A DNA stretch of 64,000 nt from Pandoraea pneumonica (GTDB lineage Bacteria; Pseudomonadota; Gammaproteobacteria; Burkholderiales; Burkholderiaceae): contig NZ_CABPSK010000001.1 of NCBI RefSeq assembly GCF_902459645.1, positions 1,798,001 through 1,862,000 on the forward strand, written 5' to 3'. The stretch's first letter is position 1; every line of letters starts with the position of its first letter. Below, piece by piece: positions 48,199-55,979 of the stretch. The position numbers and the translations under genes are program-made. The notes beneath the pieces are model-generated. The model was given only the letters and a program-made list of their open reading frames with translations, searched no databases and was not told the DNA's origin.

Positions 48199-48524
48199 TG
48201 GTGCATTTCCTCTCGGCCCGCCGCCTCCGCACTCGGTGTCGCGCAGCGACATTCGGAAAAGGGGAAGGGGGAGTTTACGGAGTGTTCCCATCATTATTTC
48301 GATTCCGGCCAGTACAGCCTTCGCTCGCCTCGATATCTGGATACGCTGAAAGTCACCCCGTCAGGCTTGTAGCAACGGCCTTAACGCACATTTGCCCTGC
48401 CACCGACTGACGGCGTTTCAATACCGTATCGCAGAAAACCACAGCGTTGCAGCTGCGTACCACGCCAGCGCCTCCCCCAACCGCCCATCTCTCAAACGTC
48501 GCTCACACGCCCCACACGCGTCAC
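48199..48524. other. Intergenic region with no visible gene
   Basis: Between the coiled-coil gene start and the amidase stop, both on the minus strand. I see no ribosome site, domain or clear terminator. It must hold the coiled-coil gene promoter. Confidence 0.4.
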
Positions 48525-49604
48525 TCAGCGCGCCTTGCCCGCATCCAACCCGAGAAACGGAAACGGCACCGACGGTTTGAACGCCGCAGACACCTCGCCG
48601 CTAAACGTATTGCGCTGGTCGCGCCCAAGATCGAGCTTGCGCACCTGCGCGCCCGCAGAGAAATCGAGCTTCTTCAGGTCCACCCAGAACGTGTTCGGTG
48701 TTAGTGCCGATTCGAAGAAATAAAGCATGCGCTTGTGATCGACCACCGTACGCCAACGCGTCGACGAGATATTCGGTTCGCCCGGCGTCGTGATGCCGAA
48801 CGGCACCGACACATTGCGAATCACGCTGAACACGCTTGCCAGCGCCTCGACCGGATCTTCGCTCTTTGGAATCGCATTGATGTAGAACGACGCCCGCGCA
48901 AACCGATCCGACGAGCGATTCGTCCCCGGCAGGAATGTCGTGCCGCCGATCTGCGTCCAGTATTGATTGAGCGCCAGTTGCTCGTCGAACGTCGGCGAGT
49001 TCGTCATGACCTGATACCGCCGGCCGTGATGAATCACCTGCTGCCCATTGATGTATTCGACGATGGCGCTGTCGCCGGTGGCATCCGACATCGCCAAATG
49101 CAACGTCGTGATCCGCTGCTCGCCCGGCACGTTGTCCGTCACGATCGTGAAGGGCTCCTTCTCGAGCGCCGTCACCGCCTCGTCCACCGTCGCGAAATTG
49201 TCGAGGACATATTGCGCCCACGCCGCAATCGTCAGCCCCGGGCGCGAATCTTTGTCGAACCTCGGATACTGCGACTCCGCCAACCAGAGCAGCTGCGCCG
49301 ACAGCCCCTTCTCGTTGACGCCGTCGGTCGTCGACACATCGTATCCGGTGGCGACCACACTCCCATATTTCGCCGTCCAGCGAATCGAGTTGGGCCCGGC
49401 CTCCCCCGTTCTGGCAATGCCGCGCGGCAACACATAGAGATTGGTCGCCACGTCGACCTTCCAGTCCATAGAGCGCGCCGTAATGACGTCGTCATTGGCC
49501 CCCAGATAAACGACGCGAGTGCAAGCCAGTGACGAGAGCGGCGCCAGTGCAAGCGTCGCGGCGGCAACGAGACACGGTAGAGTCTTGGCAAACTTACGAG
49601 ACAT
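48525..49604 (-). CDS. Secreted Ntn-type linear amide hydrolase (choloylglycine hydrolase/penicillin V acylase family)
   Basis: A 359-residue exported amidase. A signal peptide ends at LSSLA, and cleavage there would expose Cys28 (CTRVVYLG), the N-terminal nucleophile of this family. Conserved partners are visible: Arg44 and Asp47 in TARSMDW, and the Asn and Arg of the NSPTFDEQLALNQYW and DRFARASFY segments. Family members cleave bile salts, penicillin V or N-acyl-homoserine lactones. Gram-negative members more often act on long-chain acyl-homoserine lactones, which is inference here. It ends with an Arg/Lys-rich tail. Neighbours give no clue. Confidence 0.88.
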   Translation of the reverse strand: MSRKFAKTLPCLVAAATLALAPLSSLACTRVVYLGANDDVITARSMDWKVDVATNLYVLPRGIARTGEAGPNSIRWTAKYGSVVATGYDVSTTDGVNEKGLSAQLLWLAESQYPRFDKDSRPGLTIAAWAQYVLDNFATVDEAVTALEKEPFTIVTDNVPGEQRITTLHLAMSDATGDSAIVEYINGQQVIHHGRRYQVMTNSPTFDEQLALNQYWTQIGGTTFLPGTNRSSDRFARASFYINAIPKSEDPVEALASVFSVIRNVSVPFGITTPGEPNISSTRWRTVVDHKRMLYFFESALTPNTFWVDLKKLDFSAGAQVRKLDLGRDQRNTFSGEVSAAFKPSVPFPFLGLDAGKAR

Positions 49605-49719
49605 GACAGCACCTCATGTGAGCGCGAAAACCACAGGAGCCGTCAGTATAACGACGCAGTTTTATCGAGACGCAAGCGCCAACCCAAGCCACCACCGTCC
49701 GCCGAATCAGTCCGTCAAG

Positions 49720-50319
49720 TCAGTCCACCAAAATCGGATACAGCGACGCGACAAGCAGCGCTGCGGCCACACCGTTGAAGATTCGCACTGAGCGGGCATC
49801 GGTCAGCACGCGCCGCATGGCGACACCGAAGCCAGCCCACAAACCGATACATGGCGCCCCCAAGATGCCGTAGATCACCGCGAGCATCACCACGTCAGGC
49901 AAATTAGCGCCGTTCGGCAAATAGGTGCTGATTGCGCCCACCGCCATCACCCAAGCTTTCGGATTGACCCACTGAAATGCCGCAGCGCCCAAAAACCCCA
50001 TCGGCCGAGCCCGCTCGCGACGCTCGTCGTCCATCGGACCAGAGCGCGCCAAATGCCACGCCAACCACAACAAATAGGCCGCGCCGACATACTTCAGCAC
50101 CGAGTGAATGACGGGAAACTTAACGAAGACCGAATGCAAGCCCGTGCCCGTGAGAAACACCATGAAGGCAAAGCCACAGGCAATACCGGCCAGATGCGGC
50201 AGCGTGCGCAGAAAGCCGTAATTCAGGCCCGAAGCCAGCACCATCATGTTGTTGGGGCCGGGGGTCACCAGCGTGATGACCGCGAAAGCGCAGAAGGCGA
50301 GCAATTGTTCAGTCGTCAT
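49720..50319 (-). CDS. LysE-family amino acid exporter
   Basis: A 199-residue inner-membrane protein with about six helices. The LysE/RhtB signature is visible as FAVITLVTPGPNNMMVLASGLNYG at the start, and WVNPKAWVMAVGAIST in the middle. Such carriers export amino acids or derivatives such as cysteine pathway intermediates (EamB/RhtB). The start at ATG 50319 matches the family; the frame continues upstream to 50493 but overlaps non-coding sequence. It is divergent from the LysR gene at 50594 across 274 bases, a common regulator-exporter layout. Confidence 0.9.
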   Translation of the reverse strand: MTTEQLLAFCAFAVITLVTPGPNNMMVLASGLNYGFLRTLPHLAGIACGFAFMVFLTGTGLHSVFVKFPVIHSVLKYVGAAYLLWLAWHLARSGPMDDERRERARPMGFLGAAAFQWVNPKAWVMAVGAISTYLPNGANLPDVVMLAVIYGILGAPCIGLWAGFGVAMRRVLTDARSVRIFNGVAAALLVASLYPILVD

Positions 50320-50593
50320 AATCGAATACGGTTTGATGCGGGACAGCCAAGCGCCGCCCGGAATTTCGGTCAGACAGCATAGGCAGTGCGCCGCCGCGAG
50401 GCCCGGTACAGTTCGCCAAAACCAGACAGGCCTGTACTGGCCGCCAGCCATGACAGTTCGCCGCCAGACACACAGCCTGATCACACACGACACGCGGCAT
50501 CATGCGAAAATCGACGCCATCCGAAGCCCATCGAACGTCCCGCCCAAGCGCGCGATACCCTCACGCATGCGGGCTGATGAAAGACGCCTAGCC

Positions 50594-51496
50594 ATGCCGC
50601 CTCGCCTGCCCCCGCTCTCCGCCCTGCGCTTGTTCGAAGCCGCCGGACGCCATCAAAGCTTCAAGCGCGCCGCCGCTGAACTGCATCTCACGCCCAGCGC
50701 AGTGAGCCACGGCATCGTCGGGTTGGAGCAGTCACTCGGCATCGCCCTCTTCGCGCGCTCGCCGCAAGGGCTCTCGCTCACACCAGAAGGCGTCGACTAT
50801 CTCGCCTACGTGACCGAAGCCTTTTCGTTACTCATGACAGGCACGCGCCGCCTGCCGACCCGCGACACCGCCCGCGCCATCGCACTCACCTGCGCACCGA
50901 CGCTCGCCTCACGCTGGCTACTGCCGCGCCTGCATCGCTTCACCCAACGCATGCCGGACGTGGACGTCACGCTCGACACCTCGCGTCGGCAGGTCGGCTT
51001 CCCCACCGACGGCTTCGATTTCGCCATTCGCTTGTCCCGCGCACCAGTCGCCGCTGACACCTGGCACCGGTTGTTCGGCGAGCAGTTTCTTCCGGTATGC
51101 AGTCCGGCTTATCGAGCCGAACACGCGGATGCGCACGGCAACATCGACTTGCAAGTCGTGACCCGAATTCACGTGAGTAGCGCGAGTGAAGACTGGCAAG
51201 GATGGATCGAAGGTGCCGGTATCGACGACTTCGACGCGCGCGGCGGCCTGAGCTTCGATAGCATCCAGTTGGCGTTCGACGCCGCCATCATGGGCCTCGG
51301 CGTCGTCATCGGGCGGCGCCCACTGGTCGACGAATACCTAGCGAGCGGTGCCCTCGTGCCTGCCCACGATGTCACCACGACCTCCCAAGGCGCCTACTGG
51401 CTGATTTGTGCGGACGACATCGAACCGCACCCCGCATGCGTCGCGTTTCGCGACTGGGTCATCGCAGAAGCCGCCGACGCCGCGCGATTGCCATAA
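50594..51496 (+). CDS. LysR-family (GcvA-like) transcriptional regulator
   Basis: A 300-residue regulator of the GcvA branch: PPLSALRLFEAAGRHQSFKRAAAELHLTPSAVSHGI is the diagnostic helix-turn-helix, and the effector domain includes GFDFAIRLSRAP. The ATG at 50594 gives the canonical start; the frame is open further upstream. It lies between the divergent LysE exporter and a co-directional MFS gene; a T-N11-A type palindrome before the MFS gene (51508-51522) suggests a target there. The ribosome site is weak. Confidence 0.91.
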   Translation: MPPRLPPLSALRLFEAAGRHQSFKRAAAELHLTPSAVSHGIVGLEQSLGIALFARSPQGLSLTPEGVDYLAYVTEAFSLLMTGTRRLPTRDTARAIALTCAPTLASRWLLPRLHRFTQRMPDVDVTLDTSRRQVGFPTDGFDFAIRLSRAPVAADTWHRLFGEQFLPVCSPAYRAEHADAHGNIDLQVVTRIHVSSASEDWQGWIEGAGIDDFDARGGLSFDSIQLAFDAAIMGLGVVIGRRPLVDEYLASGALVPAHDVTTTSQGAYWLICADDIEPHPACVAFRDWVIAEAADAARLP

Positions 51497-51507
51497 ACGC
51501 CTCACAG

Positions 51508-51522
51508 GTGAATTAAATTCAC
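51508..51522. promoter_or_regulatory. LysR-type operator candidate upstream of the MFS gene
   Basis: GTGAAT-TAA-ATTCAC is an inverted repeat containing the T-N11-A pattern typical of LysR sites. It lies 11 bases after the GcvA-like gene and 72 bases before the MFS start. Confidence 0.5.
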
Positions 51523-51594
51523 TCGCAGCTTCGCATTACTCCTTTGCCAGACGGCGATGGCGTTGCGAAACTACGGTGAGGAGGATTCACCACC

Positions 51595-52872
51595 ATGACA
51601 CAAACCGCATCACCCTCACCCTCGCTGCAAGGCCGCGTTACGCTCATCATTCTGGCCGGCGCGCTCGTGTTGAGTGCCGCCATGGGCACCCGGCAGACGT
51701 TCGGGCTTTTCATCAATCCGTTTTCGTACGATCGCGGCGTTCCGGTCACGCTGGTCGCCTTTGCCATTGCCCTCCACAACCTCGTATGGGGATTTGCGCA
51801 GCCGTTCGCGGGCGCGATGGCCGACCGTCACGGGCCTGCACCGGTGGTCGCCTTCGGTGCCTTCGCCTTTGCGGGCGGACTCGCCATGGCGGCCCTGGCG
51901 CCGTCGGGCATGTGGCTGGTGATCGGACTCGGCGTGCTAGTCGGGCTAGGCATCAGTTGCACAACCTTCGGTGTGGTGCTGCCCGCCGTCAGCCGTGCCG
52001 TGGCCCCCGAGAAACGCACCATGGCGATGGGGCTCGTGAGCGCCGGTGGCTCGCTTGGGCAGGTGGCGTTAGTGCCGGTTGCCCAAGGCTTGCGTCAGAG
52101 CTTCGGCGTGTCGACGTCGCTGTTCGTGCTCGCGCTGATCCTGTGCTGCGCCGCGCCGCTCGGCCTCTTCATGACGCTGAACCGGCGCAAGGCGACAGCG
52201 GCCACGCCCGCCACCCCAGCAACCCGCCAGCACAACGACGGTGAACATGTCTCCCTGCGAGAAGTGCTGCATCAGGCTCGCAGCCATCGCGGCTTTCAGT
52301 TGCTCACGCTCGGTTTCTTCACCTGCGGATTTCAACTCGCGTTCATCGCCACCCACCTGCCCGGCTATCTGCTGATGTGCCACATGCCGATCGGGCTTGG
52401 CGCCACCGCGCTCGCCCTGATCGGCCTGTTCAACATGCTGGGTAGTTGGGCGTGCGGCTGGCTTGGCGGACGCTATCGACAACATCACGTGCTCGGCTGG
52501 TTGTATCTGATTCGGGGCGGTGCCATCGCCTTGTTCTTCTTGTTGCCGAAGTCCGATACGAGCGTCGTGATCTTCGCGGCAGTGATGGGGCTGACGTGGC
52601 TGGGCACGGTGCCGCTCACGAGCGGTCTGGTCGCGAAGGTGTTCGGCGCGCGTCACTTGGGCACGCTCTTCGGTGTGTGCTTCATGAGCCATCAGGTCGG
52701 CTCGTTCCTCGGCGCGTGGCTCGGGGGTTACGTGCTGGATGTCACGGGTTCGTACAACCTCGTCTGGGCCGCCACGGCCATTCTCGGTGCTGTGGCTGCG
52801 GCGCTGCACTTTCCGATCGACGACGCAAGCGTCGTGCCGCCGATGCGTCAGCCCGTACCGGCGGGCGCCTGA
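51595..52872 (+). CDS. MFS transporter
   Basis: A 425-residue twelve-helix carrier of the major facilitator superfamily. The loop after helix 2 reads GAMADRHGPAPV, matching the MFS GxxxDRxG motif. Its layout resembles the oxalate/formate antiporter-like and monocarboxylate group. GAGGAGG precedes the ATG by 9 bases. It follows a LysR gene and may be its target. The substrate is unknown. A central loop near residues 195-212 is rich in Ala and Thr. Confidence 0.88.
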   Translation: MTQTASPSPSLQGRVTLIILAGALVLSAAMGTRQTFGLFINPFSYDRGVPVTLVAFAIALHNLVWGFAQPFAGAMADRHGPAPVVAFGAFAFAGGLAMAALAPSGMWLVIGLGVLVGLGISCTTFGVVLPAVSRAVAPEKRTMAMGLVSAGGSLGQVALVPVAQGLRQSFGVSTSLFVLALILCCAAPLGLFMTLNRRKATAATPATPATRQHNDGEHVSLREVLHQARSHRGFQLLTLGFFTCGFQLAFIATHLPGYLLMCHMPIGLGATALALIGLFNMLGSWACGWLGGRYRQHHVLGWLYLIRGGAIALFFLLPKSDTSVVIFAAVMGLTWLGTVPLTSGLVAKVFGARHLGTLFGVCFMSHQVGSFLGAWLGGYVLDVTGSYNLVWAATAILGAVAAALHFPIDDASVVPPMRQPVPAGA

Positions 52873-52888
52873 CTTCCACGGGGTAGCG

Positions 52889-52952
52889 CGCCGGGACGGC
52901 TCTTCCCCCCGACAGCACGCGAACGCCTACGTGTGCGGGGGCCGTCCCGGCG
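52889..52952 (+). terminator. Long inverted repeat downstream of the MFS gene
   Basis: CGCCGGGACGGC (52889-52900) and GCCGTCCCGGCG (52941-52952) are perfect 12-base arms. The 40-base interior adds CCCC/GGGG and GCAC/GTGC pairs. It begins 17 bases after the MFS stop and has no T-run; it may stop transcription or be a structured RNA element. Confidence 0.5.
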
Positions 52953-52962
52953 GCAGGCCGTC

Positions 52963-52979
52963 ATTACCTCCGAGGTAAT
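52963..52979. promoter_or_regulatory. Operator candidate upstream of the alpha/beta hydrolase gene
   Basis: ATTACCTC-C-GAGGTAAT is a perfect inverted repeat with 8-base arms, 79 bases before the hydrolase start. The form is typical of sites for small dimeric repressors such as HxlR-, MarR- or TetR-type proteins. No such regulator gene is in the window. Confidence 0.6.
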
Positions 52980-53057
52980 CGACGGTGCGCACTGCGCTCG
53001 CGAGAATGGCTTCACGTTCTGCCGGATCCCCCGGCACGGCCCTTGTGGAGCCTGACC

Positions 53058-53930
53058 ATGTTGACCCGCCTGTCGCTGACTTCGAACACGCCCACCGCCC
53101 CGATCACGTCCACCGGTTACGTCGCAGGCAGCGACGGCACCGCCCTCTTCTGCCGCGACTGGGGCCATGGCAAGCCGGTCGTATTTCTCTCCGGATGGAC
53201 CCTCGCCAGCGACATCTGGGCCTACCAGATGACAGCGTTGGCCAACGACGGCTTTCGCTGCGTAGCTTTCGACCGGCGCGCCCACGGCCGCTCGGCCGAC
53301 ACCGGACGCGGCTACGACTACGACACGCTGGCCGACGATCTCCACGCCGTCTTGCAGGCGCTCGATCTGACTGGCGTCACGCTCGTCGGGCATTCGTTCG
53401 GAGGGGGCGAAATCGTGCGCTATCTCACGCGTCACGGCACGAAGCGCGTCTCGCGCATCGTTTTCGTGTCACCGGCTGCGACGCCCTATCTCGTCAAGAC
53501 TGCCGACAACCCGACCGGTGTCGATCCGCAACTCTTCTACGATTCACTCGACGAGATGCTCACCTCGTTTCCGGACTGGATCGAGCGGCGCGCCGAACCC
53601 TACTTTGCACCGGGCACGTCGCAGGCTGTCGTTCGCTGGACGTCGGACCTGATGCTGCGCACATCGCTCGACGCCGCAGCCGCACTCAATCGCGTGCAGA
53701 CCTCGACCGACTTCCGGTCCGAGATGGCTGCGCTCGACATACCGGCGCTGGTATTACATGGGGATTGCGACGCGAGCGCGCCGCTAGAGGTGACCGGTCG
53801 CCCGACCGCGGAAGCGATTGCCGGGGCGGTCCTCAAGGTCTACGAGGGCGGCACGCATGGCATGTACTTCAATCAAGCCGCGCGTCTCACCGACGACATT
53901 CGTGCGTTTGCGAATGGTCGGACGGCATGA
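53058..53930 (+). CDS. Alpha/beta hydrolase (chloroperoxidase/arylesterase-like)
   Basis: A 290-residue alpha/beta hydrolase. The nucleophile elbow is GHSFGGG with Ser113; the acidic residue is probably in LHGDCDASAP, and the His in GTHGMYF. The oxyanion region is FLSGWTLASDIWAYQM, and AFDRRAHGRS is the strand-4 pattern of the non-haem chloroperoxidase/arylesterase group. The start at 53058 has GGAG upstream; a TTG at 53043 is in frame but less likely. It lies downstream of a palindromic operator candidate, so it may be inducible by a reactive compound. Confidence 0.88.
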   Translation: MLTRLSLTSNTPTAPITSTGYVAGSDGTALFCRDWGHGKPVVFLSGWTLASDIWAYQMTALANDGFRCVAFDRRAHGRSADTGRGYDYDTLADDLHAVLQALDLTGVTLVGHSFGGGEIVRYLTRHGTKRVSRIVFVSPAATPYLVKTADNPTGVDPQLFYDSLDEMLTSFPDWIERRAEPYFAPGTSQAVVRWTSDLMLRTSLDAAAALNRVQTSTDFRSEMAALDIPALVLHGDCDASAPLEVTGRPTAEAIAGAVLKVYEGGTHGMYFNQAARLTDDIRAFANGRTA

Positions 53931-53939
53931 GGGCATGCA

Positions 53940-54407
53940 TTACAAACGGTGAGAATTCGCCAATCGAAAGATCTTCGTCCAGCGTTGCGCGAGCGCGCGG
54001 TTCGTCATGGGCACAACCCATTGCGGCTGCGCGTTGTGGGCAAGTTCGAGCACTAACGTCCAGCGCCCGTTCTCCGTCACCGGGTGCGCGGACGTCACGT
54101 CGGAGAACACAAAGCGCGAGGTGTTCTCGCCAACGCGAATCGTGCCCATCTTGCGATCGGCGTCGAGCTTGAGCGCGCCCCACGCCCCTTCGATACTCAC
54201 GACACGCTCACCGTTACGCCGCACGCCATGCACCGCGCGATAGCGACGAACGGCATCGACAACGAGCCAAACGACGATCAGCACGCAGACCGCAATCGTG
54301 GCCACTGCCGCCAGCGTGCCGAAACGCATCGCGACCGCGCCATACAGCCGCACGGCCCCGTAGACGATGCCCGCCAACACCACGAGCCCTAGAAGAATGA
54401 ACGGCAC
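53940..54407 (-). CDS. Small inner-membrane protein of unknown function
   Basis: A 155-residue protein. Two hydrophobic helices (about residues 3-22 and 30-52) are followed by a basic loop and a C-terminal soluble part rich in beta-strand-like sequence (ERVVSIEGAWGALKLD, GRWTLVLELAHN). The start is GTG at 54407 with GGAGG five bases upstream. I recognise no family. Its stop is only 10 bases from the hydrolase stop, on the opposite strand, so the two converge without an obvious terminator. Confidence 0.7.
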   Translation of the reverse strand: MPFILLGLVVLAGIVYGAVRLYGAVAMRFGTLAAVATIAVCVLIVVWLVVDAVRRYRAVHGVRRNGERVVSIEGAWGALKLDADRKMGTIRVGENTSRFVFSDVTSAHPVTENGRWTLVLELAHNAQPQWVVPMTNRALAQRWTKIFRLANSHRL

Positions 54408-54460
54408 AACAACCTCCTGCGTTCCACAACATCGGTTCGCGCCCTAAGCCATCGCGCGAT

Positions 54461-54496
54461 AAAAAAGCCCTGCCAGCAACACCGCCCGGCAGGGCT
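54461..54496 (-). terminator. Terminator of the dehydrogenase operon
   Basis: On the minus strand AGCCCTGCC and GGCAGGGCT form a 9-base-pair stem followed by six T. It lies 72 bases after the cytochrome c gene stop. Confidence 0.92.
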
Positions 54497-54567
54497 ACAT
54501 TTCACCACAGGCGCATGGCGCTCGCCCGCCAGCACGAGCGCCACCACACCTTCACATCATCACGGCA

Positions 54568-55968
54568 TCAACGCGTGGGCTGCGGCGCGGCCCCCACGTC
54601 CTTGCGCACCTTGGCCACTTGCGCCGCCGTCACAGCAGGCGCCGTATTGCCCCAGCTAGTGCGCACAAACGTCAGCACATCGGCCACGTCCTGATCGGTC
54701 AGACGATCGTCGAAGCCCGGCATGGCGTAGTGCGTCGGTGCCGATTTCGTCGACGGCATTTCGGCACCGCGCAGCACGATATGGATCAGCGATGTCGGAT
54801 CGGCCGAGTTCACCGTCGAACTGAGCGCCAGCGTCGGGAAGGTCTGCGAATAGCCCTTGCCCGTACTGCGGTGGCAAGCCGCGCAGTTATCGATGAACGT
54901 CAACGCCCCATTGCTCTTATCGGACCCGGCGCGCAATGCCTTGGCCGCCGTCTCGTCGTACGCGAGCGCCTTGGCGTTCGGATCGACGGGTTTGAGCGTC
55001 TTCAGGTATTTCGCAATGGCCGAGAGGTCGTCGTCGCTCATGTACTGCGCGCTGTGCTGCACCACGTCCGTCATGCCGCCGAACGCTGCGGAATGATCGT
55101 TGCGCCCGCCTTTGAGGAACGCCGTGATATCGCCTTCGCTCCAGTTGCCCAGACCGTCGGTCACGTCGCCGCGCAGGTTCTTCGCGAGGAAGTTATCGAC
55201 CACCCCGCCCGAGAGGAACGCGGTGCTGTCGTCGGTCAGCGCCTTCTCCTGCAATGCGACACCTCGCGGGGTGTGACATGCGCTGCAATGGCCCAGCCCT
55301 TCGACGAGATAGCGACCGCGCGAAATCGGGTCGTTATCGGTCGATGCGGCGTCAGCTACGACGGCCGGTGCGAACATCTTGCGCCAGATCGACAACGGCC
55401 AGCGCATCGACATCGGCCACGGAATGTCCGTTGCCTTGTTCGCCTGCGCGACCGGCTGCACGCCCGACATGAAGTACGCGTAGAGCGCCTTCACATCCGC
55501 CGGACGCACCTTCGCGTACGACGTGTACGGCATGGCCGGATACAGCGTCGAGCCGTTCTTCGCAATGCCGTGACGCACGGCTTGATCGAAGTCTTCGAGA
55601 CTGTAGTTGCCGATACCGGTGTCCTTGTCCGGCGTGATGTTGGTCGAGTAGATCGTGCCGATCGGCGACGCGATCGGCAATCCGCCCGCAAACGGCTTGC
55701 CCTTCGGCGCGGTGTGACACGCGGCGCAATCGCCCACGCGCGCCAGATACTCACCTTGCTTGATGAGCTGCGCCTGCGGGTCGTTGGCCGCCGGTGCCGC
55801 AGCCATCGCCGCGGGTGCGTCCGGGGCTGGAGCATTAGCGGAAGCCGGTGCCGACGCGGGCGCGGCAACGTCCTGCGCCCACGCATCGAGGGCGACGAGT
55901 GCGCCGAGCGTCAGCGAGCCTGCGGCGAGCACCAGAGCAGAGCGCTTGAACATGGATTTTCGGATCAT
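54568..55968 (-). CDS. Triheme cytochrome c subunit of a membrane dehydrogenase
   Basis: A 466-residue exported cytochrome. A signal peptide (about 1-31, ending in DAWAQ) and an Ala/Pro-rich linker precede three heme c sites: CAACH (81-85), CSACH (228-232) and CAACH (362-366). The pattern is that of the cytochrome subunit of gluconate 2-dehydrogenase, aldehyde/alcohol dehydrogenase and FAD-glucose dehydrogenase. It passes electrons from the flavin subunit to the quinone pool at the periplasmic side. It is third in the operon, 11 bases after the flavoprotein gene. Confidence 0.93.
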   Translation of the reverse strand: MIRKSMFKRSALVLAAGSLTLGALVALDAWAQDVAAPASAPASANAPAPDAPAAMAAAPAANDPQAQLIKQGEYLARVGDCAACHTAPKGKPFAGGLPIASPIGTIYSTNITPDKDTGIGNYSLEDFDQAVRHGIAKNGSTLYPAMPYTSYAKVRPADVKALYAYFMSGVQPVAQANKATDIPWPMSMRWPLSIWRKMFAPAVVADAASTDNDPISRGRYLVEGLGHCSACHTPRGVALQEKALTDDSTAFLSGGVVDNFLAKNLRGDVTDGLGNWSEGDITAFLKGGRNDHSAAFGGMTDVVQHSAQYMSDDDLSAIAKYLKTLKPVDPNAKALAYDETAAKALRAGSDKSNGALTFIDNCAACHRSTGKGYSQTFPTLALSSTVNSADPTSLIHIVLRGAEMPSTKSAPTHYAMPGFDDRLTDQDVADVLTFVRTSWGNTAPAVTAAQVAKVRKDVGAAPQPTR

Positions 55969-55979
55969 GGTCGCTCTCC

